Of a stretch of 64,000 nucleotides of DNA, positions 37,303 to 48,334 are shown in pieces. The stretch's first letter is position 1, and each line of letters starts with the position of its first letter. Origin of the DNA: Stutzerimonas sp. S1 (lineage in GTDB: Bacteria > Pseudomonadota > Gammaproteobacteria > Pseudomonadales > Pseudomonadaceae). Position numbers and translations under genes: made by a program. The stretch is taken from positions 62,001 through 126,000 of the forward strand of contig NZ_JAOEIY010000005.1 in NCBI RefSeq assembly GCF_025966695.1, given 5' to 3'. The notes beneath the pieces are model-generated. The model did no database searches and was not told the DNA's origin. It saw nothing but the letters and a program-made list of their open reading frames with translations.

Positions 37303-38679
37303 TTATTTGCCGTATACCTGCTCGGGCAGCCAGGTGATGAGGTCCGGCCAGAGGTAGGCGACCACCAGCATGAAAATCTGGATGCCGATGAACGGAATCA
37401 CGCCCTTGTACATGGTGCTGGTCGGCACGCTGCGTGGCGTGACGCCGCGCAGGTAGAACAGCGAGAAACCGAACGGCGGGGTGAGGAAGGAGGTCTGCAG
37501 GTTCAGCGCGAACATCACCCCGAGCCAGACCGGATCCAGGCCCATGGCCAGCAGGATCGGACCGACGATCGGTACCACCACGAAGATGATCTCGATGAAG
37601 TCGAGGATGAAGCCGAGCAGGAAGATCACCAGCATCACCACCAGGAAGGCGCCGAGCACCCCGCCAGGCAGCGAGTGCAGTGCGTCCTCGATCAGCGCTT
37701 CGCCGCCGAAGCCGCGGAACACCAGGGAAAACAGCGAGGCGCCGATCAGGATCAGGAACACCATCGAGGTGATTTCGGTGGTGCCGAAGGCGACTTCCTT
37801 CAGCTGGCTGAAGTTCAGCTGCCGCTTGACGATCGAGAGCAGGGTCGCGCCCAGCGCGCCGATGGCGGCGGCCTCGGTGGGGGTTGCGTAGCCGGTGAGG
37901 ATCGAGCCCAGCACCGCGGCGATCAGTACTAGCGGCGGCAGCAGTGCCTTGATCAGCGTGCCCCATTCGATCGGCCCGAGTTCTTCCTGCGGCAGGGCCG
38001 GCAGCTTCTTCGGCTGGAAGATCGCGACGAGGATCAGATAGAGGATGTACAGGCTGACCAGCACCAGGCCTGGCAGCAACGCGCCGACGAACAGGTCACC
38101 CACCGAGACGGTTTTCGGCGAGAAGATGCCCATCTTCAGCTGCGCCTGCTGGAAGGCGCTGGACATCACGTCGCCGAGCAGAACCAAGATGATCGACGGC
38201 GGAATGATCTGTCCCAGCGTGCCGGTGGCAGCCAGCGTGCCGGTGGCCACCGCCGGGTCATAGCCGCGACGCAGCATGGTCGGCAAGGCCAGCAGGCCCA
38301 TGGTCACCACGGTGGCGCCGACGATGCCGGTGGAGGCGGCGAGCAGCGCGCCGACCACGCAGACGGAAATCGCCAGGCCACCACGCAGGGTGCCGAACAG
38401 GCGCGACATGGATTCCAGCAGGTCTTCGGCGACCCGGGATTTTTCCAGCATCACCCCCATGAAGACGAACAGCGGTACCGCCAGCATCGTCTGGTTGTTC
38501 ATGATGCCGAAGATGCGGTTCGGCAACGCGTGCAGGAAGCCGACATCGAAGGTTCCGGTGACCACGCCGACGCCGGCGAACAACAGCGCCATGCCGCCCA
38601 GGGTGAAGGCCACCGGGTAACCGGACATCAGGGCGATGCAGATGCTGATGAACAGCGCGATTGCCATGATCTCAGCCAT
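37303..38679 (-). CDS. dctM: TRAP transporter large permease (DctM family)
   Basis: A 458-residue inner-membrane protein with about twelve hydrophobic segments. It forms the ion-coupled channel of a tripartite ATP-independent periplasmic transporter. Typical features include the VPLFVFMGVMLEKSRVAEDLL region and the repeated glycine-rich loops (ASTGIVGATVVTMGLLALP and FILDFIEIIFVVVPI). A GGAGGTGCAGC site precedes the ATG, and the start overlaps the dctQ stop, giving translational coupling. Confidence 0.92.
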   Translation of the reverse strand: MAEIMAIALFISICIALMSGYPVAFTLGGMALLFAGVGVVTGTFDVGFLHALPNRIFGIMNNQTMLAVPLFVFMGVMLEKSRVAEDLLESMSRLFGTLRGGLAISVCVVGALLAASTGIVGATVVTMGLLALPTMLRRGYDPAVATGTLAATGTLGQIIPPSIILVLLGDVMSSAFQQAQLKMGIFSPKTVSVGDLFVGALLPGLVLVSLYILYLILVAIFQPKKLPALPQEELGPIEWGTLIKALLPPLVLIAAVLGSILTGYATPTEAAAIGALGATLLSIVKRQLNFSQLKEVAFGTTEITSMVFLILIGASLFSLVFRGFGGEALIEDALHSLPGGVLGAFLVVMLVIFLLGFILDFIEIIFVVVPIVGPILLAMGLDPVWLGVMFALNLQTSFLTPPFGFSLFYLRGVTPRSVPTSTMYKGVIPFIGIQIFMLVVAYLWPDLITWLPEQVYGK

Positions 38680-39220
38680 GCTGCACCTCCTCGTCCTGCG
38701 GCAGGCGGCCGGCGAGGCGGTAACCGAGCTTGATCAGGTCGGCGATGGCCTGCAGGGCGAGACTGAATACCAGCACCAGGATGATGCTCTTCTGCAGATA
38801 GACGAACTTCAGTCCACCGGACTCGTTGGAGCCCTCATGGGTCGCCCAGGAGCTGGCGACGTAATCCCAGCTGTTCCAGGCGAGGAACAGGCATACCGGG
38901 ATCAGGAACAGCAGATGACCAAGGCCGTCGACCGCGGCCTGCCGGCGGGAAATCAGCTTCTGATAGAAGATGTCGACGCGTACGTGACCGTTACGCTGCA
39001 GGGTCCAGGCGGCGGCGCCCATGAAGACCAGGGCATGGGCGTACATGACGGCTTCTTGAAGGGCGATGGCGCCGATACCGAAGCCATAACGCAGCACCAC
39101 GACGATCGCAGTACCGATTACGAGGAACAGGGTGAGCCAGGCACAAAGCTGGCCGAGACGCTGGTTGAGCGTATCGATAAGGCCAGCCACGCGCAGCAAG
39201 GGCGGGGCATTCAGGGACAT
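38672..39220 (-). CDS. dctQ: TRAP transporter small permease (DctQ family)
   Basis: A 182-residue protein with four hydrophobic segments (such as LCAWLTLFLVIGTAIVVVLRY) and the DctQ motif region with NGHVRVDIFYQKL. It partners DctM in the membrane. The ATG at 39220 follows AAGGAC; longer frames upstream lack a ribosome site. It is divergent from the binding-protein gene across 321 bp. Confidence 0.9.
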   Translation of the reverse strand: MSLNAPPLLRVAGLIDTLNQRLGQLCAWLTLFLVIGTAIVVVLRYGFGIGAIALQEAVMYAHALVFMGAAAWTLQRNGHVRVDIFYQKLISRRQAAVDGLGHLLFLIPVCLFLAWNSWDYVASSWATHEGSNESGGLKFVYLQKSIILVLVFSLALQAIADLIKLGYRLAGRLPQDEEVQHG

Positions 39221-39541
39221 TGTGAGTCCTTCTTGTGGGTGCCAGGGTTGGCGGAGGTGGGGATTCTTGCAGTACTGGCGCTTTGCAGCAATCGCCATAC
39301 GACTTTTAGCGAGATGGGCTAGGCTTGGGGCGCTGTAGTCTCTACTGTTAGGCCGCCTCGATTGCGTTGGTGTCGGCTTGAGCGAGCACCCTTGGCAGGC
39401 TCAGGGCATCGCGGCAATCGGCTGATCGATGTGGATCGCTCGCTGTTGCGATCTGAGTCATCATGCAGGGCGCGAAGCACAGCAGATCGGCAGCGCGCAG
39501 CGTTGCCGTTGCGCAATAAAACAAACAACAAGGAGCACCGC
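39221..39541. promoter_or_regulatory. Divergent promoter region of the TRAP transporter genes
   Basis: A 321-bp gap between dctQ and dctP. It must hold both promoters. I see no clear repeat or confident -35/-10 pair, and no regulator gene is adjacent. Confidence 0.4.
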
Positions 39542-40648
39542 ATGAAACGTCGTGACATTCTCGCCGCCGCTGGCGTGGGCCTGGCGGCTACCGCCTTGGT
39601 CGGTTGCAATGACAAGAGTGAAAAAACCGCCGCGGGTGAGGGCAAACAGGCCGCCGAGCAGCAGACCTTCAACTGGAAGATGGTCACCTCCTGGCCGAAG
39701 AACTTCCCGGGCGTCGGCGTGGGTGCCGAGCGCTTCGCCACCCTGGTCAACGAAATGAGTGGCGGCCGCCTGAAGATCAAGGTCTACGCTGCCGGCGAAC
39801 TGGTTCCCGCTCTGGAAGTGTTCGACGCGGTTTCGCGCGGCACGGCCGAGATGGGCCACGGCGCGCCATACTACTGGAAGGGCAAGGTCCCGGCCGCACA
39901 GTTCTTCTGCGCGCTGCCGTTCGGCCCGAACGCCCAGGAGATGAATGCCTGGTTGCACCGTGGCGGCGGCATGCAGCTGTGGGAAGAGGTGTACAAGCCG
40001 TTCGGCGTGCTGCCGATGGCCTGTGGTGCCACCGGTGTGCAGACGGCCGGCTGGTTCAACAAGGAAATCAACTCGGTCGACGACTTCAAGGGTCTGAAGA
40101 TGCGTACCCCGGGCCTGGGCGGCGAAGTGCTGACCAAGATGGGCGGTACCGTGGTCAACATGCCGGCCGGCGAGATCTTCACCGCGCTGCAGACCGGCGC
40201 AATCGACGCCACCGAGTGGATCGGGCCGTACAACGACCTCGCCCTCGGCCTGCACAAGGCTTCCAAGTACTACTACACCCCGGGCTGGCAGGAGCCGAAC
40301 GTCACCTTCGAGCTGGACGTGAACATCAAGGCCTGGGAAACCCTGCCGGATGATCTGAAGGCGATCGTGCGTGCTGCCGCCCGCGACGTGAACGGCGACA
40401 TGCTTGACGACTACAACGCCAAGAACATGGAGGCGCTGGAGCAGCTGCGCGAGCAGGGCGTGGAAGTACGCCGCCTGCCGGACGAGGTGCTGGCGCGCCT
40501 GAAGGAAGTCGCCGCTGAAGTGGTCGATGCCTCTGCCGCCGCCGATCCGGCTGCGACCAAGGTATGGGAACAGCAGCGTGCCTACCTCAAGCGTCTGTAC
40601 GAGTACGCCGAGCTTAACGAGAAGGACATCTACAACATCCGCGGCTGA
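39542..40648 (+). CDS. dctP: TRAP transporter substrate-binding protein (DctP/TakP-like)
   Basis: A 368-residue periplasmic binding protein. The signal region has an RR pair and a lipobox-like LVGC (MKRRDILAAAGVGLAATALVGC), so it may be a lipoprotein or Tat-exported. The mature part starts FNWKMVTSWPKNFPGVG and has GLKMRTPGLGGEVL and QTGAIDATEWIGPYND, typical of TRAP proteins that bind 2-oxo acids or related carboxylates (TakP-like). AAGGAG precedes the ATG. It delivers substrate to DctQM, encoded on the other strand. Confidence 0.88.
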   Translation: MKRRDILAAAGVGLAATALVGCNDKSEKTAAGEGKQAAEQQTFNWKMVTSWPKNFPGVGVGAERFATLVNEMSGGRLKIKVYAAGELVPALEVFDAVSRGTAEMGHGAPYYWKGKVPAAQFFCALPFGPNAQEMNAWLHRGGGMQLWEEVYKPFGVLPMACGATGVQTAGWFNKEINSVDDFKGLKMRTPGLGGEVLTKMGGTVVNMPAGEIFTALQTGAIDATEWIGPYNDLALGLHKASKYYYTPGWQEPNVTFELDVNIKAWETLPDDLKAIVRAAARDVNGDMLDDYNAKNMEALEQLREQGVEVRRLPDEVLARLKEVAAEVVDASAAADPAATKVWEQQRAYLKRLYEYAELNEKDIYNIRG

Positions 40649-40669
40649 TCTTCGGTTCGGATAAAAAAA

Positions 40670-40702
40670 CGCCACTCCGGCAACGGGGTGGCGTTTTTTT
40701 TT
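40670..40702. terminator. Bidirectional intrinsic terminator
   Basis: A nine-pair stem (CGCCACTCC/GGGGTGGCG with one G-T) has a run of A before it and nine or more T after it. It can serve both dctP (plus strand) and the OsmC-family gene (minus strand). Confidence 0.92.
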
Positions 40703-40732
40703 ATGGCCGGCTGCAGATCGCGCACGCGACCT

Positions 40733-41158
40733 TCAGCTTTCCAGGGCGGCGTTCAGGCTGATCCGCGCGTTGAGTACCTTGGATACCGGACAGCCTTCCT
40801 TCGCCTGATTGGCGATCTGCTGAAACTGGGCGTCGTCGGCTCCGGGGATCTTCGCCTTCAGGGTCAGCTCGACGGCGGTAATGCTGAAACCCTCGCCGTC
40901 CTTCTCCAGGCTGACGTCAGCTCTGGTTTCGATACGTTCGGCGGTCAGCCCGGCCTGGCCGAGCATCATCGACAGCGCCATGGAAAAGCACCCGGCGTGG
41001 GCCGCGCCGATCAGCTCCTCGGGGTTGGTACCGGGAGCGTCCTCGAACCGCGTGTTGAAGCCATAGGGGTTGTCCTTGAGGGCTCCGCTCTGGGTGCTGA
41101 TGCTGCCTTTGCCATCCTTCAGACCGCCTTGCCAGACGGCCGATGCGCTTTTCTTCAT
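40733..41158 (-). CDS. OsmC-family peroxiredoxin
   Basis: A 141-residue protein that should reduce organic hydroperoxides with a cysteine pair. The first cysteine is in AAHAGCFSMALSMMLG and the second in AKEGCPVSKVLNARI. The start MKKSASAVWQGGLKDGKGSIS is typical of OsmC rather than Ohr. It converges on dctP and shares its terminator. OsmC genes are often induced by osmotic or stationary-phase stress. Confidence 0.92.
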   Translation of the reverse strand: MKKSASAVWQGGLKDGKGSISTQSGALKDNPYGFNTRFEDAPGTNPEELIGAAHAGCFSMALSMMLGQAGLTAERIETRADVSLEKDGEGFSITAVELTLKAKIPGADDAQFQQIANQAKEGCPVSKVLNARISLNAALES

Positions 41159-41233
41159 GCCGGTTCCTCCTGCTGTGGGTGAGGGAAAATCGTCGGCGCC
41201 GCCGCGCCTCTCGCTAAGCCGAGCAGGGTGGCG

Positions 41234-41545
41234 CTACTGCGGCGCTTGTTCGCTCGCGAGGATTGCGGTGGCCAGTTCCATGTCGCTGGCCTGCAACTGC
41301 GGCTGCTCGGCGCGCAGATGCTTGAGCATGGCTTCCAGGTAGGGGCCGCGAATGGCGCCATTGCTGGCGACGAAGCTGCTGGCATCCTCGCGGGCGGGGA
41401 TGACCAGCTTGTTGTCCTTGAAGGTCAGGTAGGTCGAGCCGGTCGTCGCGCCCGAGGACAGCAGGTCGCGAACCAGGCCGTCGGCCAGCGCGCTGCCCAG
41501 GGGAAGCGCGGCGAGCGCAAGCACCGCCAGTGATTTGTTTCGCAT
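41234..41545 (-). CDS. DUF2388 exported protein
   Basis: A small protein of about 103 residues with a signal peptide (MRNKSLAVLALAALPLGSALAD). The mature part, with SSGATTGSTYLTFKDNKLVIPAREDASSFVAS in two pieces, is typical of DUF2388, a Pseudomonas periplasmic family of unknown function. The ATG at 41545 starts a proper signal peptide and is preferred to one 27 bases upstream. Confidence 0.82.
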   Translation of the reverse strand: MRNKSLAVLALAALPLGSALADGLVRDLLSSGATTGSTYLTFKDNKLVIPAREDASSFVASNGAIRGPYLEAMLKHLRAEQPQLQASDMELATAILASEQAPQ

Positions 41546-41609
41546 GATCGACGCCTCCGAGTGTTCGTCCATTTCAGAGTCCGGCGGCGCCAGCGGAGTT
41601 CCGGCGCGC

Positions 41610-44600
41610 TTAGCCGTCGCTCTCGATCAGCTGGCGGATGCGCATACCGAGCACGTCGATGTTGAACGGCTTGGCCAGCATGTCCATGCCCGGACCGAGG
41701 AAGTCGCCGCGTACCGCGGCATCGGCCGCATAGCCAGTGATGAACAGGACTTTCAGTTCGGGGCGCTGCTGGCGGGCGATGTCCACCAGCTGACGGCCAT
41801 TGAGGCCGGGCAGGCCGAAATCGCTGACCAGCAGGTCGATGCGTTGCTCGCCCTGCAGGTACGGCAGTGCGCTGGCCGAATCGCAGGCTTCGAGCACCGC
41901 ATAGCCCAGCTCGTGCAGCACTTCGATCACCAGCATGCGCACGGCGGCCTCGTCCTCGACCACCAATACCGTCTCGCCGCGTTGTGCCTGTGGCACTTCA
42001 CTGAGCTTCGGTGCGGTTGTCGGCATCTCCAGCGCCACGCGGTTGCGCGGCAGATAGAGGGTGATCAGGGTACCTTCGCCGAGCGTGCTGTCGATGTGCA
42101 CGTGGCCGCCGGTCTGCTTGGCGAAGCCGTAGACCATCGACAGGCCAAGGCCGGTGCCCTGGCCGATGGGCTTGGTGGTGAAGAACGGATCGAAGGCCTT
42201 GGCGATCACCTCGGCGGACATGCCCGCGCCGCTGTCGGCGACGCTGAGCATCACATAGTCGCCCGGTTCCGGACCGTCCGGCTGCTGACTGGCGATCTGC
42301 ACGCAACGCGTGCGCACGTACAGGTCGCCACCATCGGTCATGGCGTCGCGGGCGTTGATCACCAGGTTGAGCAGAGCGTTTTCCAGCTGGTGCGCATCGG
42401 TATAGGCCAGCCAGGCATCGGCCTGTAGCTGGGTGTGCAGGCGAATATGCTCGCCGATGGTACGGCGCAGCATGTCTTCCATCGAGACTACCAGCAGGTT
42501 GACGTCGACCGGCTTGGGGTCGAGCGATTGCCGGCGGGCGAAGGCCAGCAGGCGATGGGTCAGCGCCGCGGCGCGGTTGGCCGAAGTCATCGCCGCGTCG
42601 ATGTAGCGGTTCAGGTCGCCGCTGCGGCCGCTGTCGACGCGGCGCTGGATCAGGTCCAGTGCGCCGAGTACGCCGGTGAGCATGTTGTTGAAATCATGGG
42701 CGAGGCCGCCGGTGAGCTGACCGATGGCTTCCATCTTCTGCGCATGCCGCAGCGCTTCTTCGGCGCGCTCGCGCTCGGCCATCTCGATGTGCAGGCGGTT
42801 GTTGATTGCCGCCAGTTCGCGGGTGCGCTCGGCGACGCGGCGCTCCAGGCTGTCGTTAAGTTCGCGCAGGGCCTCTTCGGCGGCGACCTGGGCGGTGACG
42901 TCGGTGTTGGTACCGAACCACTGAGTGACCTGGCCGAAATCGTCGCGGATCGGCAACGCCCGGGAGAGAAACCAGCGGTAGTTGCCGTCCTTGCCGCGCA
43001 GGGGGAAGGTTTCCTCCCAGATCGAGCCAATGGCGAAGGCGCGCTTCATCGAGGCGCTGACCCGCTCGTGATGGTCGGGATGGTTCACCGCGCGCCAGCC
43101 GAGCGCGCGCATGGCTTCGAAGGTGGTGCCGGTGTAGTCGTACCAGCGTTTGTTGTACCAGTAGATGCGTCCGCTGGGTTCGGCCATCCAGGCGAACTGG
43201 CTGATGTTGTCGGCGAGGGTGCGGAACTGTTCCTCGCTCTCGCGCAGCGCGCGCTCGGCGCGCATGCGCTCATCGGCCGTCCAGGCGCGATCGGCAACCT
43301 CGCGGATGAACGAGACTTCGTCATCGAGCCAGGCGCGCGGCTCGCTGTGCAGCAGCATCAGCGCCGCGCTGAGCTGGCCCTGCTCGAACAGCGGCACGCA
43401 GACCAGGCTGTGGATCTGCCGTTCGGCGAACAGGCTGGCCTGGGCCGCGGTGCGGGCGTCATGCTGGACGTCGTCGATGACCACCAGATCATTGTTCTGC
43501 AGATCGTAGTAAAGGTCGCCGAAGTCAGCGAAATGCACGCGTTCGCTGCTGTCGCCGGAGGCTCCATCACTCCAGTAGCGCTCGACGGTGGCATAGATGC
43601 CGCCCGGCTCGATGCTGGCGAACAGCACCCGCGAAACAGTCAGCGTGCTGCCGATGACGCTGACCGCGGCGTGCGCGATGGTCTGGCTGTCGTGCTGTTC
43701 GCGCAGCAGGTCGCCCAGCTCGATCAATGCGGTCTGGCGCTGTTCGGCCAGGCGGCGCTCCTTAATCTGCTCCTCGAGCAGCTCGTTCATGCGCAGCATG
43801 CGCTGTGCCGCGTTGCGTTCGGCGGTGATCTCGCGCGCGGTGCCGAGGATGCGGACTTCGCCGTTGGCGTCGAGCACGCGTCGCCCACGGTTGGTCAGCC
43901 AGAGGAACTGGTTGGTCTGGGTGTCGAAGATCCGGTAGTCGAGGTGGAACTCACCGCCGTCCTTGCCCTGCAGGGCGCGGCCGAGGGCATCCAGCAGCTG
44001 CCCGCGATCATCTGGATGCACGCGTGCCAGCACTTCGTCGACGCGCAGGGCCGGCTGCTCTGGACTCAGCCCGGCCATGGCCTTGAGCTGCGCATCCCAG
44101 TGCAGGGTGTGGCGGGTGTCGTTGTACTCCCAGACGCCGATCGAGGCGATCTCGTTGGCCAGGCTGATGCGCTGTTCGGCCTCGCGCAGGGCGCGACTGG
44201 TACTGGCGCGCTCGTTGGCGGTGCGAATGCGCTCGACCACTTCGCGAACCAGCGCGACATCGGCCTGGTTCCAGCGCCGTGGCTGCTGGCTGGCGAACAG
44301 CAGGAACGGGCGGCTGGGCTGCTGCGGGGAAATCGGCAGTGGGGCGAACAGCAGGCTGCGACTGTGCAGGCTGTCGTGCAACTGCCGCGATTGTGCGTCA
44401 GTCTCCAGCGGGTCTTCGAGGGCCAGGATGTCGCCTTGCGCCAGGTGTTGCGTCAGAACCTCGGCGATACGACCAAGCGGATGGTGACCCAGGCGGTCTG
44501 CACGGCTCGCTGCGCACCACTGCTGGCTGATGACCAGCGTGGTGGCATCGTCCAGATGGCCGCAGGCTATGCAGTCGGTGCGCGTCAGCCGGCCGAGCCG

Positions 44601-46355
44601 CTCGTCGAGCACGCAGCTGACATCGACATGCGTATCGTCGTCCTGCAGACGGTCGCTAACCTCCAGCAGGAAGGCTTGCAGCGCTTCGCTGTGGGTACGC
44701 TCGCTGATGTCGGTGAAGGTGCAGATCGCCCCTTGCAGCACGCCGTCGCGATGAATCGGCGCGACCCGATAGGCCACCGGCAGGCTGCTGCCGTCCTGGC
44801 GGAAGAACAGCTCATAGTCGACCTGCCGCGGTTCGCCGGTGATCGCAGTGTGCTGGATCGGGCATTCGTGCACATCGTAGTGGCTGCCATCGGGGTGGCT
44901 GTGGTGGATCACCCCGTGCAGCTGGCGGCCAAGCACTTCATCCTGACTGGCGAAGCCGAGCAGGTTGAGGAAGGCCTGGTTGCACAGTGTGACCCGACCT
45001 TCGCAGTCGATGGAATAGAACCCTTCGCTCGCCGAGTCGAGCAGCAGACGGGTGAATGCCTCGCTTTCCAGGCGCTGGACTTCCGCGCGCCGCCGACTGT
45101 CGATGTCATGTGCGACGCAGACCCAGCGCAGTACGGAGCCGTCGCCACCGTAGAGCGGTGCGCCGTGCAGCTGGAACCAGCGCACGCCGGCATCACTGTC
45201 GAGCAACGGCAGATCGAGGCTGAAGGGCAGCTGGCTGCGTACCGCCTGCCGCCACTGCTGCGCCACCTGCATCCGGTCCTCGTCGGCCACCGCAGCGAGC
45301 CAGCCTGTGTCGCGTGAGGCTTGCTCGCTGAGTCCGGTGAACTCGCTCCAGTAGCTGTTGCAGAAACTCAGCGCGCCGTCCGCGCTGCACTGCCAGACCA
45401 CCTGCGGGCTGAGGTTGACCAGGGTGCGGTAGCGCTCCTCGGCCTCGCGGGTCGCCGCCTGCTCGGCGCGCAGCGCCGTCAGGTCGCGCAGGATCTTGAT
45501 AAAGCCCAGTGGCTGCTCCTGCTCGTGCAGCAGGGTCAGCACGCCGCCGCCCCAGAACTGCGTGCCGTCCTTGCGCCGGTACCAGCGCTGGTGCGCGGTG
45601 GAACCGTGCGCCAGGGCCAGTTGCATCGCCCGCTGCATGGCACCCGCGCAGCGATCCTCGTCGGTCAGCAGCTCGTTGCAGGGGTGCCCGAGCATTTCTT
45701 CGGCGTCCCAGCCGAGAATGCGCCGGGCGCCTTCGTTCCAGCTGGTGATCTGACCCTGCAGGTCCAGCGAAACGATCGCGTAATCCACGGCGCCATCGAT
45801 GATCTGCCGATTGCGTGCCTCGTTGTCTCGGGTCCGCCGCAGCTCCAGCTGGGCCATGAGCTGACGCCCGAGCACTTGCAGGTGCCGGGTCTGGCTCGCG
45901 CTCAATTCGTGCGGTTGTGCAGCGAGCACGCAGAGCGTGCCTAGCGGCAGGCCTTCGGCGGTACGCAGGATCACGGCGGCATAAAACCGCGCGGGGGCAC
46001 CGGTTGCCAGGCTAGGCAGTTGGAGACCGACCGGCAGGTCGTCCGCCTGCAGGCTTACCAGATGATCCGGCTGCTCGATGGCCCAGGCACTGACCGAGGC
46101 GGCGCGCTCAACCGGACGGCTGTCGACCCCGAGCGCCGCCGGGCACCATTGGCGATCGGCATCGATGAAGTGCAGCGCGGCGGCGGGGGTCGCGCAGAGC
46201 TCGGCGGCCAGCGCGATCAGATCGTCGAAGTCTGTTTCGGACACCCCGTCCAGCACAGCATAACGAGCCAAGGCTGCCAGCCGTTCCGCCTCAGTCCATC
46301 CCGCTGCTTGTCTGCTGTGGTCGGCGTTCAAGGAAAATTCTGCTCGGCTGTCCAT
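41610..46355 (-). CDS. Very large multi-sensor hybrid histidine kinase
   Basis: A 1581-residue cytosolic sensor with no clear membrane segments. Domain order, approximately: GAF 25-175, PAS 180-300, PAS 310-425, PAS 435-550, GAF 555-715, PAS 725-850, GAF 870-1045, PAS 1055-1180, HisKA with the phospho-histidine in [10 protein letters not shown] near 1220, ATPase 1330-1440 ([24 protein letters not shown]) and a receiver from 1465 with its aspartate in [10 protein letters not shown] near 1511. The many PAS and GAF domains suggest integration of redox, light or small-molecule signals. No partner response regulator is adjacent, so the target is unknown. Confidence 0.9.
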   Translation of the reverse strand: MDSRAEFSLNADHSRQAAGWTEAERLAALARYAVLDGVSETDFDDLIALAAELCATPAAALHFIDADRQWCPAALGVDSRPVERAASVSAWAIEQPDHLVSLQADDLPVGLQLPSLATGAPARFYAAVILRTAEGLPLGTLCVLAAQPHELSASQTRHLQVLGRQLMAQLELRRTRDNEARNRQIIDGAVDYAIVSLDLQGQITSWNEGARRILGWDAEEMLGHPCNELLTDEDRCAGAMQRAMQLALAHGSTAHQRWYRRKDGTQFWGGGVLTLLHEQEQPLGFIKILRDLTALRAEQAATREAEERYRTLVNLSPQVVWQCSADGALSFCNSYWSEFTGLSEQASRDTGWLAAVADEDRMQVAQQWRQAVRSQLPFSLDLPLLDSDAGVRWFQLHGAPLYGGDGSVLRWVCVAHDIDSRRRAEVQRLESEAFTRLLLDSASEGFYSIDCEGRVTLCNQAFLNLLGFASQDEVLGRQLHGVIHHSHPDGSHYDVHECPIQHTAITGEPRQVDYELFFRQDGSSLPVAYRVAPIHRDGVLQGAICTFTDISERTHSEALQAFLLEVSDRLQDDDTHVDVSCVLDERLGRLTRTDCIACGHLDDATTLVISQQWCAASRADRLGHHPLGRIAEVLTQHLAQGDILALEDPLETDAQSRQLHDSLHSRSLLFAPLPISPQQPSRPFLLFASQQPRRWNQADVALVREVVERIRTANERASTSRALREAEQRISLANEIASIGVWEYNDTRHTLHWDAQLKAMAGLSPEQPALRVDEVLARVHPDDRGQLLDALGRALQGKDGGEFHLDYRIFDTQTNQFLWLTNRGRRVLDANGEVRILGTAREITAERNAAQRMLRMNELLEEQIKERRLAEQRQTALIELGDLLREQHDSQTIAHAAVSVIGSTLTVSRVLFASIEPGGIYATVERYWSDGASGDSSERVHFADFGDLYYDLQNNDLVVIDDVQHDARTAAQASLFAERQIHSLVCVPLFEQGQLSAALMLLHSEPRAWLDDEVSFIREVADRAWTADERMRAERALRESEEQFRTLADNISQFAWMAEPSGRIYWYNKRWYDYTGTTFEAMRALGWRAVNHPDHHERVSASMKRAFAIGSIWEETFPLRGKDGNYRWFLSRALPIRDDFGQVTQWFGTNTDVTAQVAAEEALRELNDSLERRVAERTRELAAINNRLHIEMAERERAEEALRHAQKMEAIGQLTGGLAHDFNNMLTGVLGALDLIQRRVDSGRSGDLNRYIDAAMTSANRAAALTHRLLAFARRQSLDPKPVDVNLLVVSMEDMLRRTIGEHIRLHTQLQADAWLAYTDAHQLENALLNLVINARDAMTDGGDLYVRTRCVQIASQQPDGPEPGDYVMLSVADSGAGMSAEVIAKAFDPFFTTKPIGQGTGLGLSMVYGFAKQTGGHVHIDSTLGEGTLITLYLPRNRVALEMPTTAPKLSEVPQAQRGETVLVVEDEAAVRMLVIEVLHELGYAVLEACDSASALPYLQGEQRIDLLVSDFGLPGLNGRQLVDIARQQRPELKVLFITGYAADAAVRGDFLGPGMDMLAKPFNIDVLGMRIRQLIESDG

Positions 46356-46518
46356 CGCGCTGCCAGCCTTCTACTGGCCTGCTGGTGAGTCGATCCGCGG
46401 ACGCAATGCAGCCCCCGCGGAGTGGCCAGCAAAAGACTACACCCGCAACGCTTGGTTCAGGCGCCACGGGCGAAAAGCCCGCCGGACGGTAGCGCCGACT
46501 GTTGCGAGCGGCTGGTCG

Positions 46519-48120
46519 TCAGCGGGCCAGGGCCTGGTTCAAGGCCGCCAGCAGTGCGGCATCCTGCTGATAGATGTCCGGCCGATAGAGCGGCTGTCCG
46601 GTCTCGTCGGTGTCCGCGGTCCAGTAGGCCATGAGGATCGGCATCGGCCGCGCCAGGCGGAACTCGTGGGTCTTGCCGGTCTCCAGCAGCCCGGCGACTT
46701 CCGCGCGCTCGGCGTCGGTCAGCAGCAGATCGACCACCTGCAGCGCGCCTTCGACCCGCACGCAGCCGGAACTGGTGGTGCGTGTGGCCTTGGCGAACAG
46801 CTGCTGGCTCGGCGTGTCATGCAGATAGACCGAGAAGGGATTGGCGAAGCGGATCGCCACGCGGCCGAGCGGATTCTCCGGGCCGGCATCCTGGCGCAGG
46901 AAGATGCCGTGCGGGCTGCTCCAGTCCACGCTATGCGGGTCGAGGCGGTTGCCCTGAGCGTCCAGGACCCGCAGCCGGCTGCGCTCCAGATAGCCGGGAT
47001 CCTTGCGGATCAGCGGCAGCTTGTCTTCGCGCAGGATGGTTGGCGGCACCGTCCAGGTCGGATTCAGTGTCAGTCGGGAGATCGTCGATTTCAGCGGCGG
47101 AGTACGGCGCGCCTCGCGGCCGACCTGGGTACGCGTTTGCCACTGCACCTGGCATTCCTCGAAATAGATCAGCCGCGCGCCGGCGATATCTACCAGCAGC
47201 GAGCGCGGTTCGAGGTCGTGGGCGATCCAGCGCAGGCGTTCGAGGTTGATGCGCAGCTGATCGAGGCGGGCCGCCGGGCTGACGTTGAGCGCCGCGAGCG
47301 TGGCGCGGCCAACTACGCCGTCTGGCTCCAGGCCGTGCTGGCGCTGGAAGGCTTCGACCGCCGCGACCAGCGCCGGGTCGAAGCGTTCGGCCTCGCTCGT
47401 GTCGCCGCTGGCTGCTGCCGCGCGGCCGAGCAGGCGCGCGCGCAGCAGCGGCACGCGCCGGTCGCGCATCTGCGGCCGCAGTGTCTGGCCGCCGGGAATG
47501 GCCAGCCATTGCGGCAAAGGGCTTCGGCGCAGGCGCGCATAGGCGGCGCGCAGGTCGAGGTAATGCTGCAGATCCGGACGCGCCTGGGCGAAGGCGTCAG
47601 GCAGGTCCGCGAGGCCGGCGACGGCGATCGCCAGCAGCTGCTGGCGATCATCCCGCACCGGCAGTTCCGGGTTGCGCCACAGCGGCTCAATCTCATCGCG
47701 GGGCAGGCGCCCGCGGGCCAGGTCGTGCAGTGCGGTGAGGTAGGCATGGCTGGTCAGCAGGTCGCTGCAGGTGCGGTGCTGCGCGTGGGCGGTGGCGCTC
47801 TGGGTCAGCTGACGGATGCGCTCGACATGGTAGTTGGCCGGGGCGAGGCCGTCGTCGGCCAGCTGCTCGAGCTGTTGTAGCAGACTGTCGATCTGCCGGT
47901 AGGAGCGCCATACCGTTTCGAAATCCTGCGTCTGGTAGAAGGCGAACAACCGCTCTTGGGCGGCCGGTGTGATTCGCGGAATGAATCCGCTGCAGTGCGC
48001 CGGAAGCTGCTCGAGCGCCGCGCGCAGAGGCGCGACAGGCTCGGTGGCGGGGGCGGCGAGTGCCGACAATGGCAGCCATAACAGCCCAGCGGCCAGACGG
48101 AATGCATATTTTTTGAACAA
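46519..48120 (-). CDS. L,D-transpeptidase of the YcbB/LdtD type
   Basis: A periplasmic enzyme of about 533 residues that makes 3-3 cross-links in peptidoglycan. It has a signal peptide (LFKKYAFRLAAGLLWLPLSALA), a peptidoglycan-binding-like repeat (FQRQHGLEPDGVVGRATLAALN) and the YkuD catalytic domain with HDTPSQQLFAKATRTTSSGCVRVE in two parts, including the catalytic cysteine. The TTG at 48120 has GGAG upstream and begins the signal peptide; the ATG at 48165 adds 15 charged residues. It is divergent from another L,D-transpeptidase-like gene. Confidence 0.85.
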   Translation of the reverse strand: MFKKYAFRLAAGLLWLPLSALAAPATEPVAPLRAALEQLPAHCSGFIPRITPAAQERLFAFYQTQDFETVWRSYRQIDSLLQQLEQLADDGLAPANYHVERIRQLTQSATAHAQHRTCSDLLTSHAYLTALHDLARGRLPRDEIEPLWRNPELPVRDDRQQLLAIAVAGLADLPDAFAQARPDLQHYLDLRAAYARLRRSPLPQWLAIPGGQTLRPQMRDRRVPLLRARLLGRAAAASGDTSEAERFDPALVAAVEAFQRQHGLEPDGVVGRATLAALNVSPAARLDQLRINLERLRWIAHDLEPRSLLVDIAGARLIYFEECQVQWQTRTQVGREARRTPPLKSTISRLTLNPTWTVPPTILREDKLPLIRKDPGYLERSRLRVLDAQGNRLDPHSVDWSSPHGIFLRQDAGPENPLGRVAIRFANPFSVYLHDTPSQQLFAKATRTTSSGCVRVEGALQVVDLLLTDAERAEVAGLLETGKTHEFRLARPMPILMAYWTADTDETGQPLYRPDIYQQDAALLAALNQALAR

Positions 48121-48334
48121 CGTTTCGCTCCAGAGCCGCTCATCGACTGTTAAACTGCGCGACATTCACTCAGACTGCGATGCCAGAGACGTCGCGTCGA
48201 CCATAAGAACATACCGTGTCGGGCAAGCTGCAAGCAGCCTGCCCGAGTTGTTGCGCTACTTCTGCGATTGGGTAGCGAGTATAAGGCGCCGGCCAGACAG
48301 GAAGTCGGAAGGCCGTGCCCGATGAGGTTTTTTC

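Noticed and set aside
39221..39541. Sigma-54 promoter for the TRAP transporter
   Set aside because: TGGCGCTTTGCAGC at about 39276 looked close, but the GG and GC elements are one base out of the required spacing.
42435..45317. 960-codon plus-strand frame opposite the hybrid kinase
   Set aside because: Antisense shadow of a high-GC gene. The kinase strand carries all the PAS, GAF, HisKA and receiver motifs.
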